A stretch of 7,481 bases of DNA from Cyanobacteria bacterium T3Sed10_376R1m. GTDB taxonomy: Bacteria > Cyanobacteriota > Cyanobacteriia > Cyanobacteriales > Cyanobacteriaceae. The stretch is from contig PXEJ01000196.1 in NCBI GenBank assembly GCA_003566215.1, positions 1 through 7,481 of the forward strand, read 5' to 3'. Position 1 is the stretch's first letter, and each line of letters opens with the position of its first letter. The notes beneath the pieces were generated by a model, which was not told where the DNA came from, did not search any database, and saw only the letters and a list, made by a program, of their open reading frames with translations. The position numbers and the translations under genes are program-made. Positions 4,920 through 7,481 of this stretch are shown in pieces.

Positions 4920-4952
4920 GAGGGACAAACTTGATTGTTTTGTCTCTTTTTT
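4920..4952 (+). terminator. Intrinsic terminator of the SLOG/DprA-like gene
   Basis: AGGGACAAAC (4921-4930) pairs with GTTTTGTCTCT (4937-4947) around a TTGATT loop, with one bulged T and G-T wobble pairs, and runs straight into six T residues (4947-4952). It lies 35 bases after the stop codon. Stem plus T-tract make this the most convincing rho-independent terminator in the window, and it separates this gene from the downstream PBP gene. Confidence 0.78.
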
Positions 4953-5046
4953 GCCTTTGATAAAAACTTTGGGAATAAATATTTTGGGATTCAAAACAAT
5001 TTTTTATTTATGATAAAATTGGGATCCGTCGTGTCATGATTAACTA

Positions 5047-7290
5047 ATGGGTAAAAAAACCGCTTCTTCACTTGATAAAATGGTAACGGGGATTTTACAA
5101 ACCATCCAAGCCCAATTTAATTTACCCCGAATCAAACAAGGTGCTGTGGTGCCTAAAATTAAGTTGGTTAATGGAGGAAGCGGTAAGACCTATCTGTATC
5201 CATTGTTGGGCGATCGCTATATAATAGGTCGTAATAAAAATAATTGTGATATTATCGTCGCTAATCCGATTATCAGTCAAGTTCATTGTGCGATCGAAAG
5301 GGATAAAAAAACAAAAAGATTTTTTATTAAAGATTTAAAATCCACTAATGGTATCTATTGTGGTAAAAAACGCTATCAATCTGTTGTGTTACGGCATAAG
5401 GACAAAATTACTTTAGGTCCCCCTGAATTGGAGGATGTTATTGAATTAACTTTTGAAAAACCTCCCTCTAAAACATTACTAACATTTCGATATAGCTTCT
5501 TGGGGGTGGGGGTTCTTTTTTTGGCTTATACTGCCCTAGCTATCATTATCCTTGCACAATACAATGTTTATCCTTTTCCCCAAGGTAATACAGGCTCTAC
5601 GGTGGTATATGGAGAAGATGGAGTAACACCCCTTGCTCCGCGCATTTCCTCCCCTCATCGAGAATTAGATAATCTCAAGGATTTTTCTCCCTATTTACCC
5701 CAAGCCTTACTAGCTTCAGAAGATAGTCGTTACCATTGGCATTTTGGGGTTGATCCTTTGGGTGTATTACGAGCGATTACAATTAACCGCCGTAGTGATA
5801 GTATTCAGCAGGGGGCAAGTACCATTACTCAACAGTTAGCCCGTAGTTTATTTCCTTCGGTAGGGAGAGAAAATACTCTGGGGCGTAAGGTTAGGGAAAT
5901 GTTGGTGGCATTCAAAATTGAGACGGTTTATAGTAAAGATGAAATCATGAAAACCTATCTAAACCGTGTTTATTTGGGTATTAATCTTCATGGATTTGAG
6001 GATGCTGCACAATTTTATTTTGCTAAATCGGCTAAAGATGTGACCATTGAGGAGGCGGCTGCTTTGGTGGCGATTTTACCTGCACCTAATGCTTATAATC
6101 CTGTGCAGGATTATTCTACGGCTTTGGCTTTACGTAACCGTGTTATTGGTCGTATGTTTTCATTGGGTATGATAACCGAGGAGGAGGCAAATCGGGCGAG
6201 GCGCTCAAGGATTGAAATTAGCCCGAAGGCAAGGGAAACTTTATCTAATATTATTGCTCCCTATTTTTATAGTTATGTGTTTCAGGAAATTCGCTCTGTG
6301 TTGGGGGCAGACTTGTTAAATGAAGGGGATTTTATTGTGGAAACGGGTTTGAATTTTTCGATACAAGCTGAAGGGGAAAAAGCCTTGCAAAATCATCTTA
6401 ATAGTCATGGTACACAATTTGGTTTTAGTCAAGGTGCGATCGCAACTCTCAATAGCAAAACAGGGGAAATCCTTGCTTTAGTGGGAGGAAAAGATTATCA
6501 AGAAAGTCAGTTTAACCGTGCTACCCAAGCCCAACGTCAAGGGGCATCAACTTTTAAGATTTTTGTCTATGCTTCTGCTTTAGAGGGCGGTGCATCCCCC
6601 TATAAAACCTACTCCTGTGGTGGTTTAAAATGGCAGGGGGTTCAGTTTCGTCCCTGTAATAACTTTTCTGCCCCAATTAATATGTTTCAAGGAATGGCAT
6701 ATTCAGAAAATGCTGTTGCCCTTCGGGTTGCCCAAGATGCTGGTTTAAATAATGTCATTGCTACCGCTAAAAAGTTGGGGGTGAATTCCCCTTTAAGTGC
6801 TGTACCCGGTTTAGCTTTGGGGCAGAGTGAAGTTAATGTTTTGGAGATGACGGGTGCTTACGCCACTTTTGCGAATAAGGGAATATGGAATCGCCCCCAC
6901 GCTATTAAGGTAATTCGTGATGGCAGAGATTGTGAAGATTTTAATGATTTTAATACCTGTCGGGAGGTGTATCGTTTTAATCAGGGAGGTTATGAAACCA
7001 AACAAGCGGTAAAGCCTGAAGTTGCTAATATTGTTCATCAAATGTTACAGGGTGTAGTGCGATCGGGTACTGGGAAAAATGCTTATTTAGGTAGGGGAGA
7101 AGCGGGAAAAACGGGTACAAATACCAACGGAGTTGATTTGTGGTTTATTGGTTATGTTGCCCAAGATAATATTGCTACGGGTATTTGGTTAGGCAATGAT
7201 GATAATTCTGCCACGAGGGCAGGTAGTGCCCAAGCCGCACTTTTATGGAGTAACTATATGAAAAATTCAAATGTTAGGCTAAATAATTAA
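5047..7290 (+). CDS. FHA-domain class A penicillin-binding protein (transglycosylase/transpeptidase)
   Basis: A 747-residue bifunctional peptidoglycan synthase: it polymerises lipid II into glycan strands and cross-links stem peptides outside the plasma membrane. The cytoplasmic N-terminus has an FHA domain at about 45-135 with Gly61-Arg62, Ser77-x-x-His80 and Asn101-Gly102, the phosphothreonine-binding residues. One transmembrane helix spans about 149-171. The GT51 domain shows EDSRYHWHFG (225-234, catalytic Glu225), GASTITQQ (257-264), RKVRE (280-284) and the K-x-x-I-x-x-x-YLNRVYLG segment (297-311). The transpeptidase shows STFK (nucleophile Ser501, Lys504), SEN (553-555) and KTGT (688-691). 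All active-site motifs are intact; the protein ends soon after the transpeptidase. Cys524, Cys537, Cys629 and Cys638 could form disulfides. No strong Shine-Dalgarno precedes the ATG. FHA-PBP fusions are known in cyanobacteria; control by Ser/Thr kinases is inferred. Confidence 0.94.
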   Translation: MGKKTASSLDKMVTGILQTIQAQFNLPRIKQGAVVPKIKLVNGGSGKTYLYPLLGDRYIIGRNKNNCDIIVANPIISQVHCAIERDKKTKRFFIKDLKSTNGIYCGKKRYQSVVLRHKDKITLGPPELEDVIELTFEKPPSKTLLTFRYSFLGVGVLFLAYTALAIIILAQYNVYPFPQGNTGSTVVYGEDGVTPLAPRISSPHRELDNLKDFSPYLPQALLASEDSRYHWHFGVDPLGVLRAITINRRSDSIQQGASTITQQLARSLFPSVGRENTLGRKVREMLVAFKIETVYSKDEIMKTYLNRVYLGINLHGFEDAAQFYFAKSAKDVTIEEAAALVAILPAPNAYNPVQDYSTALALRNRVIGRMFSLGMITEEEANRARRSRIEISPKARETLSNIIAPYFYSYVFQEIRSVLGADLLNEGDFIVETGLNFSIQAEGEKALQNHLNSHGTQFGFSQGAIATLNSKTGEILALVGGKDYQESQFNRATQAQRQGASTFKIFVYASALEGGASPYKTYSCGGLKWQGVQFRPCNNFSAPINMFQGMAYSENAVALRVAQDAGLNNVIATAKKLGVNSPLSAVPGLALGQSEVNVLEMTGAYATFANKGIWNRPHAIKVIRDGRDCEDFNDFNTCREVYRFNQGGYETKQAVKPEVANIVHQMLQGVVRSGTGKNAYLGRGEAGKTGTNTNGVDLWFIGYVAQDNIATGIWLGNDDNSATRAGSAQAALLWSNYMKNSNVRLNN
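5210..5217. repeat. HIP1 octamer GCGATCGC
   Basis: A perfect HIP1 site in the FHA part of the PBP gene, encoding part of Gly-Asp-Arg (55-57). A 7-of-8 variant, GCGATCGA, follows at 5290-5297. Confidence 0.95.
6436..6443. repeat. HIP1 octamer GCGATCGC
   Basis: A perfect HIP1 site in the PBP gene, encoding part of Gly-Ala-Ile-Ala (463-466) at the start of the transpeptidase domain. Another 7-of-8 variant, GCGATCGG, lies at 7059-7066. Confidence 0.95.
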
Positions 7291-7481
7291 CAATTTCTTG
7301 GGCAATCACTTCCGTACCATTTTTAGCGATCTTATTATTGCTTGAAGGGGGTATTAATTTCTCTTTTAAAAAGCTCCAATTGCCTTCAAAAAACTGCTCA
7401 TTTCGTAATATTTGATGATAGCTATATTTTTGTAACCCTTCTATTAATAAAGGAGTTTCTGCAAAACCTTTTCTATCTAAA
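7274..7481 (-). CDS. Unidentified protein, C-terminal fragment (5' end outside window)
   Basis: An open minus-strand frame enters from the right edge and runs 68 codons to a TAA stop. The visible protein starts LDRKGFAETPLLIEGLQKY and ends GTEVIAQEIVNYLA. It is soluble-looking, with mixed charged and aromatic residues (a Tyr/Trp/Phe-rich middle containing FFEGNWSFLKEKL) and no membrane helix or signal. The final N-G-T-E-V-I-A-x-E-I pattern faintly recalls C-terminal helices of GT-B glycosyltransferases, but this is too weak for an assignment. Its last 17 bases overlap the end of the convergent PBP gene. That the frame is coding rests on its openness in AT-rich DNA and its protein-like composition. 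Confidence 0.6.
   Translation of the reverse strand, partial: LDRKGFAETPLLIEGLQKYSYHQILRNEQFFEGNWSFLKEKLIPPSSNNKIAKNGTEVIAQEIVNYLA

Noticed and set aside
6811..7041. Open minus-strand frame inside the PBP gene
   Set aside because: It is antisense to the intact transpeptidase domain and resembles no known protein.
1..7481. Mobile element, CRISPR array, phage or defence island
   Set aside because: No transposase, integrase, terminal inverted repeats, regularly spaced repeats or defence-type gene cluster is visible; the genes are intact core functions.

Overview
The window is chromosomal DNA from a phycobilisome-containing cyanobacterium. Evidence: petM (cytochrome b6f subunit), cpcE (phycocyanobilin lyase subunit), a cyanobacterial-type urtA behind a textbook NtcA promoter, and four copies of the HIP1 octamer GCGATCGC in AT-rich DNA. 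The AT-rich composition and the scattered urtA and cpcE genes recall unicellular lineages such as Cyanobacterium, Geminocystis or Synechocystis; that placement is inference.

Layout. Positions 1-21 hold three degenerate heptamer repeats, probably the edge of a short tandem repeat. petM (36-146, minus) is too short for most gene callers. A 352-base divergent intergenic region (147-498) carries a petM promoter and, facing right, a perfect NtcA box with an ideally spaced -10 for urtA (499-1800, plus). urtA converges on a minus-strand cluster read right to left: tRNA-Val(GAC), nfu (Fe-S scaffold), cpcE, and a GldA/NatA-like ABC ATPase. Divergent from the tRNA is a plus-strand SLOG/DprA-like gene with a TTG start (4383-4886), closed by a strong intrinsic terminator. 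Next is a class A penicillin-binding protein with an N-terminal FHA domain (5047-7290). Its last bases overlap the 3' end of a convergent, unidentified gene cut by the window edge (7274-7481).

How the genes relate. Most are housekeeping or photosynthesis functions: electron transfer (petM), urea uptake under nitrogen control (urtA), Fe-S assembly (nfu), pigment attachment (cpcE) and cell-wall synthesis (PBP). They do not form one pathway. nfu, cpcE and the ABC ATPase are co-directional and may be partly co-transcribed, although a terminator-like hairpin lies between nfu and cpcE. I found no mobile element, CRISPR array, defence cassette, frameshift or clear novel multi-gene system. The most interesting signals are regulatory: the NtcA promoter, a possibly switching RNA fold ahead of nfu, a terminator/alternative-hairpin arrangement ahead of cpcE, and a 16-base dyad at the SLOG gene promoter.
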